Both the position numbers and the translations under genes were made by a program. Positions 41,688-49,638 of a stretch of 64,000 bases of DNA are shown here, one piece after another (positions within the stretch are counted from its first letter, which is position 1; each line of letters starts with the position of its first letter). The notes under the pieces were generated by a model, which was not told where the DNA came from, ran no database searches, and saw only the letters and a program-made list of their open reading frames with translations. Source of the DNA: Pelomonas caseinilytica (GTDB lineage Bacteria > Pseudomonadota > Gammaproteobacteria > Burkholderiales > Burkholderiaceae_C); the NCBI RefSeq assembly GCF_021353235.1, contig NZ_JAJTWT010000004.1, positions 62,001 through 126,000 of the forward strand, read 5' to 3'.

Positions 41688-43001
41688 TCAACTTTGGCAT
41701 TCCGCCGACGTGCGGCGAGTCAGCTTCTTCTCAGCCGCGTACTTGTCCGCCGCCGCCTTCACCATCGGCTTGAGCAGCGCCTCGTCCGCCTGGTACCAGT
41801 CCGAGGAGAAGTTCCACTGCTTGCCGTCCCAGGTGTGCACCCGCACCGAGGTGGAGCCCTGGTGGTCGAAGCAGCTGGTGCTGATGGGCCGGATCACGCC
41901 GGTGAGGCCCAGGGCGGCGAGCTTCTTTTCGTCGAGCGCCAGGTTCTCCAGGCCCCAGCGCACCTGCTCGCCCGTCATGACCTTGCCTTTGCCGAAGCGC
42001 TCCTGGGCACGCCGCACGGCCTCGACCGCCAGCGCCTGGATGACCACGCCACGCGTGTACAGCACGGAGCCGACTTCCTCCTTCGGCCCCGTGCCCTGGC
42101 CCTTGCCGTGCACGTACTTGAGGATGTCCTGGATGACCTTGGGCGACTGGCCCGAGGTGTTGAGGGCGAGGGCGTTGTAGCCCTTGGCGCCCTCGCCCAC
42201 GTCCTTCACGTCGGGCTCGGCGCCCGACCACCAGACGCCGTACATCTTGTCGCGCGGGTAGCCGGTGGCCTGGGCCTCCTTCAGGGCCGTGGAGTTCATG
42301 ACGCCCCACCCCCACAGCAGCACGTAGTCGGGGCGCTGCTTGCGCACTTCCAGCCAGGCGGACTTCTGCTCCACGCCCGGTGCCGTCACGGGGATCTTGA
42401 TGAGCTCGAAGCCGTGCATCTTCTGCCGCTCTTCAAGCAGCGGGATGGGCTCCTTGCCGAAGGGGCTGTCGTGGTAGACGAGGGCGATCTTCTTGCCCTT
42501 GAGCTTGTCCAGGCCGCCTTCCTTCTTGCCCAGGTGCTGGATGAGGACGTCGGCCGCGGTCCAGTAGCTGCCCATCAGCGGGAAGTTCCAGGCGAACACG
42601 CCGCCGTCGGCCGAGGCCGAGAGGCCGTAACCCAGCGTGATCAGCGGGATCTTGTCGTGCGGCACCTTGTCGGTCAGCGCGAAGGTGATGCCCGTGGCCT
42701 GGGGATCGAAGAGGCTGGCGCCCTTGCCCTTGAGGCGCTCGTAGCACTCCACGCCCTTGTCGGTGGCATAGCCGGTCTCGCACTCCTCGAAGGTCAGCTT
42801 CACGCCGTTGACGCCGCCGTCGCGGGCGTTGATGAGCTTGATGTAGTCCTGCTTGCCGTTGGCCCATGGCGTGCCATTGGGCGAGTAGGGCCCCGTGCGA
42901 TAGACCAGTAGCGGGAAGAACTGTTCCTTGGCCTGAGCCTGGGCGGCCGGGGCCACCAGCTGCAGTGCGGCCAGCGCCGCGCATGCGATGAAGGTCTTCA
43001 T
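41688..43001 (-). CDS. LIV-type ABC transporter substrate-binding protein
   Basis: A 437-residue periplasmic binding protein of the Leu/Ile/Val/aromatic-acid type (Peripla_BP_6). The signal peptide (about 1-22, AQA) precedes FFPLLVYRTGPYSPNGTPWANGK. GGVNGVKLTFEECETGYATDKGVECYERL is the usual cofactor-free binding segment. It is longer than LivK (about 345 mature residues), as seen in relatives that bind aromatic or other organic acids. It lies downstream of livM and before the foldback element. Confidence 0.85.
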   Translation of the reverse strand: MKTFIACAALAALQLVAPAAQAQAKEQFFPLLVYRTGPYSPNGTPWANGKQDYIKLINARDGGVNGVKLTFEECETGYATDKGVECYERLKGKGASLFDPQATGITFALTDKVPHDKIPLITLGYGLSASADGGVFAWNFPLMGSYWTAADVLIQHLGKKEGGLDKLKGKKIALVYHDSPFGKEPIPLLEERQKMHGFELIKIPVTAPGVEQKSAWLEVRKQRPDYVLLWGWGVMNSTALKEAQATGYPRDKMYGVWWSGAEPDVKDVGEGAKGYNALALNTSGQSPKVIQDILKYVHGKGQGTGPKEEVGSVLYTRGVVIQALAVEAVRRAQERFGKGKVMTGEQVRWGLENLALDEKKLAALGLTGVIRPISTSCFDHQGSTSVRVHTWDGKQWNFSSDWYQADEALLKPMVKAAADKYAAEKKLTRRTSAECQS

Positions 43002-43036
43002 GGACTGTCTCCTGTCGTCGTCGTGGTGTGTCGGGG

Positions 43037-44101
43037 TCAGTGAGGGAAGGGCCACAGGCGCAGCTTCTCCTTGGCCGTGGCCCAGAGTCGCGCGAGGCCG
43101 TGTGGCTCCTTGATGAGGAAGAAGACGATCAACGCGCCGAAGATCATCAAGGCCAGGTGGGAGGCCGTGGCGGTGTCCATGGGCATGCCCGTCCAGTAGG
43201 GCAGCTTGTCCAGCACCAGGGGCAGCACGACGATGAAGGCCGCGCCGAAGAAGGCTCCCGAGATGGAGCCCAGGCCGCCGATGATGACCATGAAGAGCAG
43301 GTCGAAGCTGCGGTTGATGCCGAAGGCCGCCGGCTCCCAGGAGCCCAGGTGCACGAAGCCCCACAGCGCGCCGGCCACGCCGATGATGAAGCTCGACACC
43401 GCGAAGGCGCTGAGCTTGGCCTGCATGGGCCGGATGCCGATGACGCTGGCGGCCACGTCCATGTCGCGCATGGCCATCCAGGAGCGGCCGATGTGGCCGC
43501 GCACGAGGTTCTTGGTGGCCAGCGCGAAGACGACGACGAAGGCCAGGCACAGCAGGTAGCGCGCCTGCGGAGACTCAAGGCTGAGGCTGCCGATGTGCAG
43601 ATCGGCGACGCTGACCGAGCCTGAGGTCGAGTCGTTGGTGACCCACTTCAGCCGCAGGCAGGCCCAGTCGACGAAGAACTGCGCCGCGAGCGTGGCCACC
43701 GCCAGGTACAGGCCCTTGATGCGCAGCGACGGCAGGCCGAAGGCCACGCCCAGCACCGTGGCACCCAGGCCGCCGGCCAGCAGCGCGACGATGAGGGGCA
43801 TGCCCTCGAAGCGCGCCTGGCAGTTGTAGGCCACATAGGCGCCCACGGCCATGAAGGCGCCGGAGCCCAGCGAGATCTGGCCGCAGTAGCCCACCAGCAC
43901 GTTCAGGCCGAGGGCGGCCAGGGACAGGATGAGGAAGGGCACGAAGACCGCGCGCAGCAGGTATTCGCTGCTCGCCATCGGGACGAGGATGAAGGCGGCC
44001 GCCAGCAGCAGGCCCATGGCGATGCGGTCCTGCCGGATGGGCAGGATCTGGCTGTCCGCCGGGTAGCTGGTCTTGAACTGGCCGTTTTCGCGGTAGAGCA
44101 T
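43037..44101 (-). CDS. livM: LIV-type ABC transporter permease (LivM)
   Basis: A 354-residue inner-membrane permease with about ten hydrophobic segments. It contains LNVLVGYCGQISLGSGAFMAVGAY, the LivM signature, and the EAA-like loop IGRSWMAMRDMDVAASVIGI. GGLGSISGAFFGAAFIVVLP occurs near the end. It pairs with LivH. An inverted repeat (44132-44202) occupies the gap to livH. Confidence 0.92.
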   Translation of the reverse strand: MLYRENGQFKTSYPADSQILPIRQDRIAMGLLLAAAFILVPMASSEYLLRAVFVPFLILSLAALGLNVLVGYCGQISLGSGAFMAVGAYVAYNCQARFEGMPLIVALLAGGLGATVLGVAFGLPSLRIKGLYLAVATLAAQFFVDWACLRLKWVTNDSTSGSVSVADLHIGSLSLESPQARYLLCLAFVVVFALATKNLVRGHIGRSWMAMRDMDVAASVIGIRPMQAKLSAFAVSSFIIGVAGALWGFVHLGSWEPAAFGINRSFDLLFMVIIGGLGSISGAFFGAAFIVVLPLVLDKLPYWTGMPMDTATASHLALMIFGALIVFFLIKEPHGLARLWATAKEKLRLWPFPH

Positions 44102-44131
44102 CGCTCAGCCCCCGGATGAGGAAGAAACGAA

Positions 44132-44202
44132 GCCACAGAGGCACAGAGACACAGAGAGGCCGGACATTGGCAATTCCTCTGTGCCTCTGTGCCTCTGTGG
44201 CT
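44132..44202. repeat. CCACAGAG-type inverted repeat, copy 2
   Basis: Arms AGCCACAGAGGCACAGAGAC and CTCTGTGCCTCTGTGGCT flank a ~25-base centre. It fills the gap between the livH stop and the livM start. Confidence 0.9.
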
Positions 44203-44216
44203 GTGTTGGATTCAGC

Positions 44217-45146
44217 TCAAACGCGATCAATGATCTTCTCCCCGAAAAGGCCCTGCGGCCTGACCAGCAGTACCACGAGCACGAGCACGTAGCCGAACCA
44301 GTACTCGATGCCGCCGCCCATCAGGCTGCCGAGGTAGGCCTCGGACAACTTCTCGCCGACGCCGATCAGCAACCCGCCGACGATGGCGCCGGGCACGCTG
44401 GTGAGGCCGCCGAGGATGACCACGGGCAGCGCCTTGAGCGCCACGAGCGACAGCGAGAACTGCACGCCCAGCTTGCTGCCCCAGATCATGCCGGCCACGA
44501 GGGCGACGAAGCCGGCCACGCTCCAGACGATGACCCAGATGCGCGACAGCGGGATGCCGATGCTCTGCGCGGCCTGGTGGTCGTCGGCCACGGCGCGCAG
44601 AGCCCGGCCGGTGGCGGTCTTCTGGAAGAAGAGGCTCAGGCCGGCGACCAGGGCGGCGGCGATGAGCGCGGCGTAGAGGTCTTCCTTGCTGACGAGGATC
44701 CCGCCTTCAAAGGTCTGCTCGAACAGGAACATCGGGTCCTTGGGCAGGCCGATGTCGATCTTGTAGATGTCGTTGCCGAAGAGCATCTGGCCGGCGCCTT
44801 CGAGCAGGTAGGCGATGCCGAGCGTGGCCATCAGCAGCGTGATGCCCTCCTGGTTGACGAGCCGGGACAGGGCCAGCCACTCCACCAGCCAGGCGACCAC
44901 CACCATCACCGCCAGGCCGCCGGCGAAGGCCAGCAGGTTGACGGCCAGCTTGCCGTCCAGGCCCGTGTACTTCTGGATCCACTCGGCGAAGCGCGCCATG
45001 GCCAGGGCCGCGAACAACACCATGGCGCCCTGCGCGAAGTTGAAGACGCCGCTGGCCTTGAAGATCAGCACGAAGCCGAGGGCGATCAGCGAATACAGCA
45101 TGCCCGACATCAGGCCGCCGATGAGGGTTTCGAGGAAGGGTCCCAT
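44217..45146 (-). CDS. livH: LIV-type ABC transporter permease (LivH)
   Basis: A 309-residue inner-membrane permease. The N-terminus (LETLIGGLMSGMLYSLIALGFVLIFKASGVFNFAQGAM) matches LivH. The EAA-like loop reads ALRAVADDHQAAQSIGI and LGGLTSVPGAIVGGLLIGV follows. It works with LivM to form the channel. It lies between two inverted repeats that occupy both flanking gaps. Confidence 0.93.
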   Translation of the reverse strand: MGPFLETLIGGLMSGMLYSLIALGFVLIFKASGVFNFAQGAMVLFAALAMARFAEWIQKYTGLDGKLAVNLLAFAGGLAVMVVVAWLVEWLALSRLVNQEGITLLMATLGIAYLLEGAGQMLFGNDIYKIDIGLPKDPMFLFEQTFEGGILVSKEDLYAALIAAALVAGLSLFFQKTATGRALRAVADDHQAAQSIGIPLSRIWVIVWSVAGFVALVAGMIWGSKLGVQFSLSLVALKALPVVILGGLTSVPGAIVGGLLIGVGEKLSEAYLGSLMGGGIEYWFGYVLVLVVLLVRPQGLFGEKIIDRV

Positions 45147-45174
45147 CCTCAGCCCGCCCGCGCCAATGAAACAA

Positions 45175-45251
45175 AGCCACAGAGGCCCAGAGGCACAGAG
45201 AAATCGGTGTTCATGCGGGCAACTCCTCTGTGTCTCTGTGCCTCTGTGGCT
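45175..45251. repeat. CCACAGAG-type inverted repeat, copy 3
   Basis: Arms AGCCACAGAGGCCCAGAGGC and CTCTGTGCCTCTGTGGCT. The right arm lies inside the 3' end of livG, so the last ~15 residues of LivG are encoded by the repeat. Confidence 0.9.
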
Positions 45252-46038
45252 GTGTTTGTTCGCCGCCGAGATAGGCGCGGATCACATCCTCACTGGTCCG
45301 AACTTCGTCGGGCGCGCCATCGCCGATCTTCTTGCCATAGTCCAGCACGACGACGCGGTCGGAGATGTCCATCACCACGCCCATGTCGTGCTCGATCAGA
45401 ACGATGGTGGTGCCGAACTCGTCGTTGACGTCGAGGATGAAGCGGCACATGTCCTGCTTCTCTTCCACGTTCATGCCGGCCATGGGTTCGTCCAGCAGCA
45501 GCAGGCTGGGCTCCATGGCCAGGGCCCGGCCGAGGTCGACGCGCTTTTGCAGGCCGTAGGGCAGGCGGCCGACCGGCGTCTTGCGCCAGGCCTGGATCTC
45601 GAGGAAATCGATGATGCGCTCGGCCACCGCGCGCTGCTCGGTCTCCTCGCGGCGCGCCGGGCCGATGTGCAGGGCCTGCCAGAGCAGGCCGCGCTTCATG
45701 CGCAGGTTGCGGCCGGTCATGATGTTGTCCAGCACGCTCATGCCCTTGAACAGGGCCAGGTTCTGGAAGGTGCGGGCCACGCCCATCTCGGCCACCTGGC
45801 GCGGACTCATGCCGTGGTAGGTGCGCCCGCGCAGGGTGATGGCGCCCTGCTGCGGCTGGTAGACGCCGTTGATGCAGTTGAGCATGGAACTCTTGCCGGC
45901 GCCGTTGGGGCCGATGATGGCGCGGATCTCGTGCTCGCGGACGTCGAAGCTGATGTCGGTCAGCGCCTTCACGCCGCCGAAGGCGAGCGAGATGTTCTTC
46001 ACGTCGAGGACGACGTCGCCGATGCGCTTAGTTGCCAT
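45211..46038 (-). CDS. livG: LIV-type ABC transporter ATP-binding protein (LivG)
   Basis: A 275-residue ATPase. Walker A is AIIGPNGAGKSSMLNCINGVY, the signature region reads VGRLPYGLQKRVDLGRALA and Walker B is LLLLDEPMAGMN, followed by IVLIEHDMGVVMDIS. The family normally ends near AYLGG; here the frame continues for 16 residues into an inverted repeat (QPQRHRDTEELPA). The ATG at 46038 opens MATKRIGDVVLDV. It is downstream of the FadD-like gene across another repeat copy. Confidence 0.93.
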   Translation of the reverse strand: MATKRIGDVVLDVKNISLAFGGVKALTDISFDVREHEIRAIIGPNGAGKSSMLNCINGVYQPQQGAITLRGRTYHGMSPRQVAEMGVARTFQNLALFKGMSVLDNIMTGRNLRMKRGLLWQALHIGPARREETEQRAVAERIIDFLEIQAWRKTPVGRLPYGLQKRVDLGRALAMEPSLLLLDEPMAGMNVEEKQDMCRFILDVNDEFGTTIVLIEHDMGVVMDISDRVVVLDYGKKIGDGAPDEVRTSEDVIRAYLGGEQTQPQRHRDTEELPA

Positions 46039-46056
46039 TGCCACGCCCGATGAAAG

Positions 46057-46136
46057 GCAACCACAGAGGCACAGAGACACGGAGAAAGACCGCTGGGCTC
46101 TGAACCTCCTCTGTGCCTCTGTGCCTCTGTGGTTGC
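46057..46136. repeat. CCACAGAG-type inverted repeat, copy 4
   Basis: Arms GCAACCACAGAGGCACAGAG and CTCTGTGCCTCTGTGGTTGC with a ~35-base centre. It lies between the FadD-like gene and livG. Confidence 0.9.
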
Positions 46137-46149
46137 ATTTGCTGCCTCC

Positions 46150-48093
46150 TCACGCCGCGCTCCTCACCGCCGGAAAAGTCTTCGCCTCGACGATGCGCAG
46201 GTCCGCCGCCACCATGGATGTGCGGCCGTCCTCGAACTTGACCTGGGTCTCGATGTACTGCGAGGCCTTGCCGGCGTAGAGCGCATCGATGAGCACGCCG
46301 TATTTCTCGGCGATGGCGCCGCGGCGGACCTTGCGGGTGCGGGTCAGTTCGCCGTCGTCGGCGTCGAGTTCCTTGTGCAGCACCAGGAAGCGGCTGACCT
46401 GGCTGCCGGCCAGGAGTTCGTCCTGGGCCAGGTCGGCGTTGACCTTCTCGACGCAGTCGAGCATGAGCTGGTAGACCTCGGGCCGCTGGGCGAGGTCGGT
46501 GTAGCCGGCATAGGGCAGGTTGCGGCGCTCGGCCCAGTTGCCCACGGCCTCGAAGTCGATGTTGATGAAGGCGCAGACCTTCTCGCGCCGGTCGCCGAAG
46601 CAGACCGCCTCCTTGATGTGCGGGAAGAACTTCAGCTTGTTCTCGACGTACTTGGGCGCGAACATCGCGCCGTCGAAGGCGCCGCCCGAGAGGCGACCCA
46701 CGTCCTTGGCGCGGTCGATGATCTTGAGGTGGCCGCCGGGCGTCAGGAAGCCCGCGTCGCCGGTGTGGAACCAGCCGTCCTCGGTCAGCGCCTCGCGCGT
46801 GGCGGCCTCGTTCTTGTAGTAGCCCTTGAGCAGCCCCGGCGAGCGCACCAGCAGCTCGCCGCTGTCGGCCAGGCGGATCTCCACGCCGTCGATGGGCACG
46901 CCCACCGTGTCGGCGCGCGCCTCGTGGTCGGGCTGCAGGCAGACGAACACGGCCGTCTCGGTCGAGCCGTAGAGCTGCTTGAGGTTGATGCCGATGGCAC
47001 GGTAGAAGCTGAAGAGGTCGGGCCCGATGGCCTCGCCGGCCGTGTAGGCGACACGCACGCGCGAGAAGCCCAGCGTGTTGCGCAGCGGGCCGTAGATGAG
47101 CAGGTCGCCCAGGCCGTAGGCCAGCCGATCCAGCAGACCCACGGGCTGGCCGTCCATCAGCCGCGTGCCGACGCGGCGGGCCAGCGCCATGCAGCGGTCG
47201 AACAGCCAGCGCTTGGGGCGGGCGGCGTCCTCCATGCGGATCATCACGGTCGTCAGCAGGCCCTCGAAGACGCGCGGCGGCGCGAAGTAGTAGGTGGGCC
47301 CGATCTCCTTCAGGTCGATGCTGACGGTGGAGGCCGACTCCGGGCAGTTGACGACATAGCCGCAGGCCAGCCACTGAGCGAAGCTGAAGATGTTCTGGCC
47401 GATCCAGGCCGGCGGCAGATAGGCCAGCACCTCTTCGCGGTCCGTCAGCCTGTCGAAGCGCTGGCCGGCGCGGGCGCGGTCGATCAGCGTGGCGTGGGTG
47501 TGGATGACGCCCTTGGGATTGCCCGTCGTGCCCGAGGTGAAGAAAAGGGCCGCGACGTCTTCGGCCTGGCCAGCGGCCACCTCGGTGGCGAAGAACTGCG
47601 GCCGTTCGCTCTGGGCGGCGCGGCCGTGGGCGATGAGTTCGTCCAGCGATGCGAGGCCGGGCTCGTCGTAGTTGCGCAGGCCGCGGGGGTCGTCGTACCA
47701 GATGCGCCTGAGCTGGGGCACCTGCTCGCGCAGCTCCAGCAGCTTGTCGACCTGCTCCTGGTCCTCGACGACGGCGAAGGCGACCTCGGCGTTGTTCAGC
47801 GGGAAGACGAACTCGGCGGCCACCGCATCCTGGTACAGGGGCACCGGCACGGCGCCGATCGACTGCGCCGCCAGCATGCAGGCGTACAGCCGCGGCCGGT
47901 TCTCGCCGACGATGACCAGGTGCTCGCCGCGGCGCAGGCCGGCGGCGGCCAGGCCCAGGGCAAGCTCCTGCACCAGGGTGGCAAGCTGCGCCCAGGTCAG
48001 CGTCTGCCACAGGCCGAAGGCCTTCTCGCGCAGGGCGGGCGCCTCGGGGCGCGTGGCTGCATGTCCGAGCAGTAGCCGAGGGAAGGTTTCCAC
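46150..48093 (-). CDS. Long-chain-type acyl-CoA synthetase (AMP-forming)
   Basis: A 647-residue adenylate-forming enzyme. The phosphate loop is LFFTSGTTGNPKGVIHTHA, A5 is KQLYGSTETAVFV, A7 is GWFHTGDAG and the hinge is LKIIDRAKDVGRLSGG. The C-terminal lysine region is LTRTRKVRRGAIAEKY. It resembles large acyl-CoA synthetases that sit beside LIV-type importers in betaproteobacteria. I place the start at GTG 48093 (VETFPRLLLGH) because GGAG lies eight bases upstream; an adjacent TTG at 48096 is possible. It is divergent from the Crp/Fnr gene, which may control it. Confidence 0.85.
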   Translation of the reverse strand: METFPRLLLGHAATRPEAPALREKAFGLWQTLTWAQLATLVQELALGLAAAGLRRGEHLVIVGENRPRLYACMLAAQSIGAVPVPLYQDAVAAEFVFPLNNAEVAFAVVEDQEQVDKLLELREQVPQLRRIWYDDPRGLRNYDEPGLASLDELIAHGRAAQSERPQFFATEVAAGQAEDVAALFFTSGTTGNPKGVIHTHATLIDRARAGQRFDRLTDREEVLAYLPPAWIGQNIFSFAQWLACGYVVNCPESASTVSIDLKEIGPTYYFAPPRVFEGLLTTVMIRMEDAARPKRWLFDRCMALARRVGTRLMDGQPVGLLDRLAYGLGDLLIYGPLRNTLGFSRVRVAYTAGEAIGPDLFSFYRAIGINLKQLYGSTETAVFVCLQPDHEARADTVGVPIDGVEIRLADSGELLVRSPGLLKGYYKNEAATREALTEDGWFHTGDAGFLTPGGHLKIIDRAKDVGRLSGGAFDGAMFAPKYVENKLKFFPHIKEAVCFGDRREKVCAFINIDFEAVGNWAERRNLPYAGYTDLAQRPEVYQLMLDCVEKVNADLAQDELLAGSQVSRFLVLHKELDADDGELTRTRKVRRGAIAEKYGVLIDALYAGKASQYIETQVKFEDGRTSMVAADLRIVEAKTFPAVRSAA

Positions 48094-48155
48094 CAAGCTG
48101 TCTCCGTTTCGCGGGGCTGGAGCCACCGTCTGTGCGGCCCATTCTGGCGAGGACT

Positions 48156-48185
48156 TTGACGCCCATCTGTCGGTACGACGACAAT
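48156..48185 (+). promoter_or_regulatory. Sigma-70-like promoter for the Crp/Fnr regulator
   Basis: TTGACG and GACAAT separated by 18 bases, ending 31 bases before the ATG. It lies in the 123-bp divergent gap to the acyl-CoA synthetase gene. Confidence 0.5.
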
Positions 48186-48216
48186 CCAAGGGTCTTCACG
48201 GCCCAGACTTTCCCGC

Positions 48217-48927
48217 ATGGCCGACAGCTCTCTTCCGTTGCGCCAGCGCGCGCGGCGCCCGACGCCGGCCGAACTCGAGGCCATCCCCTGGCTCAAGCTG
48301 CTCGACCGCGGTCAGCGCGAACGTGCCGTCACGGCGCTGGAGGTGGCCGACGCCGAGCCCGGCGAGCGCCTGTGCCGCATCGGCCGGCCGGCGACCTTCT
48401 GGTTCGGCGTCGTCGACGGCCTGCTGAAGATGAACAACGACGATTCCACCGGCCAGGCCGTCACGTTCACCGGCATCCCGCCCGGCGGCTGGTTCGGCGA
48501 GGGCACGCTGCTCAAGCGCGAGACCTACCGTTACAACATCCAGGCCTTGAGGCCCAGCGTCGTGGCCGGCCTGCCCATCGACAGCTTCCACGCGCTGCTG
48601 GACGGCAGCATCGCCTTCAACCGCTTCGTGCTGGACCAGCTCAACGAGCGCCTCGGGCAGTTCATCGCCGCCCGCGAGACCGACCGCATCCACGACCCGG
48701 ACGTGCGCGTCGCCCGCAACCTGGCCGCCCTCTTCCACCCCCTGCTCTACCCGGGCGTGGGCAACTGGCTGCGCATCACGCAACAGGAGCTGGGCTATCT
48801 GGTGGGCCTGTCGCGCCAGCGGGTCAACCAGGCGCTGCACCGCCTCGGCGGGGCCGGGCTGATCCGCATCGAATACGGCGGCCTGCGGGTGCTGGACCTC
48901 GCGGGCCTCAGGCGCTTCGGGGCCTGA
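48217..48927 (+). CDS. Crp/Fnr-family transcriptional regulator
   Basis: A 236-residue regulator. Residues ~20-145 form the cyclic-nucleotide-binding-like beta-roll (FWFGVVDGLLKMNNDDSTG, GGWFGEGTLL). Residues ~165-230 form the winged helix-turn-helix (ITQQELGYLVGLSRQRVNQALHRL). It lacks Fnr-type N-terminal cysteines, so oxygen sensing through an Fe-S cluster is unlikely. It is divergent from the FadD-like/LIV operon and may be its regulator; that is inference. Its TGA abuts the GNAT gene stop as TGATCA. Confidence 0.87.
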   Translation: MADSSLPLRQRARRPTPAELEAIPWLKLLDRGQRERAVTALEVADAEPGERLCRIGRPATFWFGVVDGLLKMNNDDSTGQAVTFTGIPPGGWFGEGTLLKRETYRYNIQALRPSVVAGLPIDSFHALLDGSIAFNRFVLDQLNERLGQFIAARETDRIHDPDVRVARNLAALFHPLLYPGVGNWLRITQQELGYLVGLSRQRVNQALHRLGGAGLIRIEYGGLRVLDLAGLRRFGA

Positions 48928-49533
48928 TCAGGCGGCGAAGGCGATGGCCTCGGGCTCGGCCCGCGGCAGGCTGGCCCAGCGTTCGGCGGTCAGCTCATAG
49001 AGCAGGGCCGCGGCGCAACCGGCATCGGCCAGGGTCCCCTTGAGGCGCAGGCCCAGGCCTTCGAGCGTCTTGCGCGTCGGGGCGTTGTTGGGGAGGACGG
49101 CGGCGACGACGGCGGCCTCGTGGCGCTGCTCGAAGGCCTGGTCGAAGGCGTGCAGGGCCATCTCGGAGGCCAGGCCCCGGCCCCAGGCCTGGGGCGTGAT
49201 GCGGTAATAGAGGTAGAGGCCGGTGTGGCCGGCGACGCTGCGGTGCATGAGCCCGCCGAAGCCGATCAGCGTCTCGGGGTCGTCGCGCTCGGCGATGGCC
49301 CAATGGCCGAAACCATGGCGCTGCCAGTGGTCCGTCCAGGCCTTCAACTGCACCTGGGTGGCGGCTCGCCCGTGGGGCGTGGCCGCAGCGCAGAAGCGGG
49401 TGACGGCCGGATCGGCGTACAGGGCTACGAGGGTGTCCAGATCGCTGTCGCGGGGCGGGCGCAGCACCAGGCGGCGGGTGACCATGGCGGCCGGAACGGC
49501 GGCAACGGGCTCGCGAAACTCACTCTGGACCAT
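48928..49533 (-). CDS. GNAT-family N-acetyltransferase (RimJ-like)
   Basis: A 201-residue acetyltransferase of the Acetyltransf_3 type. The core begins TRRLVLRPPRDSDLDTLVALY. The acetyl-CoA loop lies around ITPQAWGRGLASEMALHAFDQ, and LPNNAPTRKTLEGLGLRLKG is the usual C-terminal element. The substrate is unknown. The ATG at 49533 follows a T run at the end of a predicted structured leader (49548-49623). An internal ATG at 49485 (MVTRRLVL) would start at the domain and is an alternative. Confidence 0.82.
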   Translation of the reverse strand: MVQSEFREPVAAVPAAMVTRRLVLRPPRDSDLDTLVALYADPAVTRFCAAATPHGRAATQVQLKAWTDHWQRHGFGHWAIAERDDPETLIGFGGLMHRSVAGHTGLYLYYRITPQAWGRGLASEMALHAFDQAFEQRHEAAVVAAVLPNNAPTRKTLEGLGLRLKGTLADAGCAAALLYELTAERWASLPRAEPEAIAFAA

Positions 49534-49547
49534 GAAAAACGCAGACT

Positions 49548-49623
49548 CGGTAAAAACCCGTAGGAGGGTAGCTGTCCCGCGCCCGGCGGGAAAGCCCGCA
49601 TCGACGGGTTTGTCGCATTACCG
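49548..49623 (-). ncRNA. Predicted three-way-junction RNA structure before the GNAT gene
   Basis: Nested complementary segments are visible. CGGTAA (49548-49553) pairs with TTACCG (49618-49623). AAACCCGT (49554-49561) pairs with ACGGGTTT (49604-49611). Inside are two hairpins: GGG/CCC (49566-49578) and GCGGG/CCCGC (49586-49599). One six-base bulge (49612-49617) interrupts the outer stem. The element fills most of the 105-bp gap between the hydrolase and GNAT genes. It reminds me of phage-associated C4-type RNAs, but that is recollection only. Confidence 0.45.
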
Positions 49624-49638
49624 TCACAAAGCCACGAA

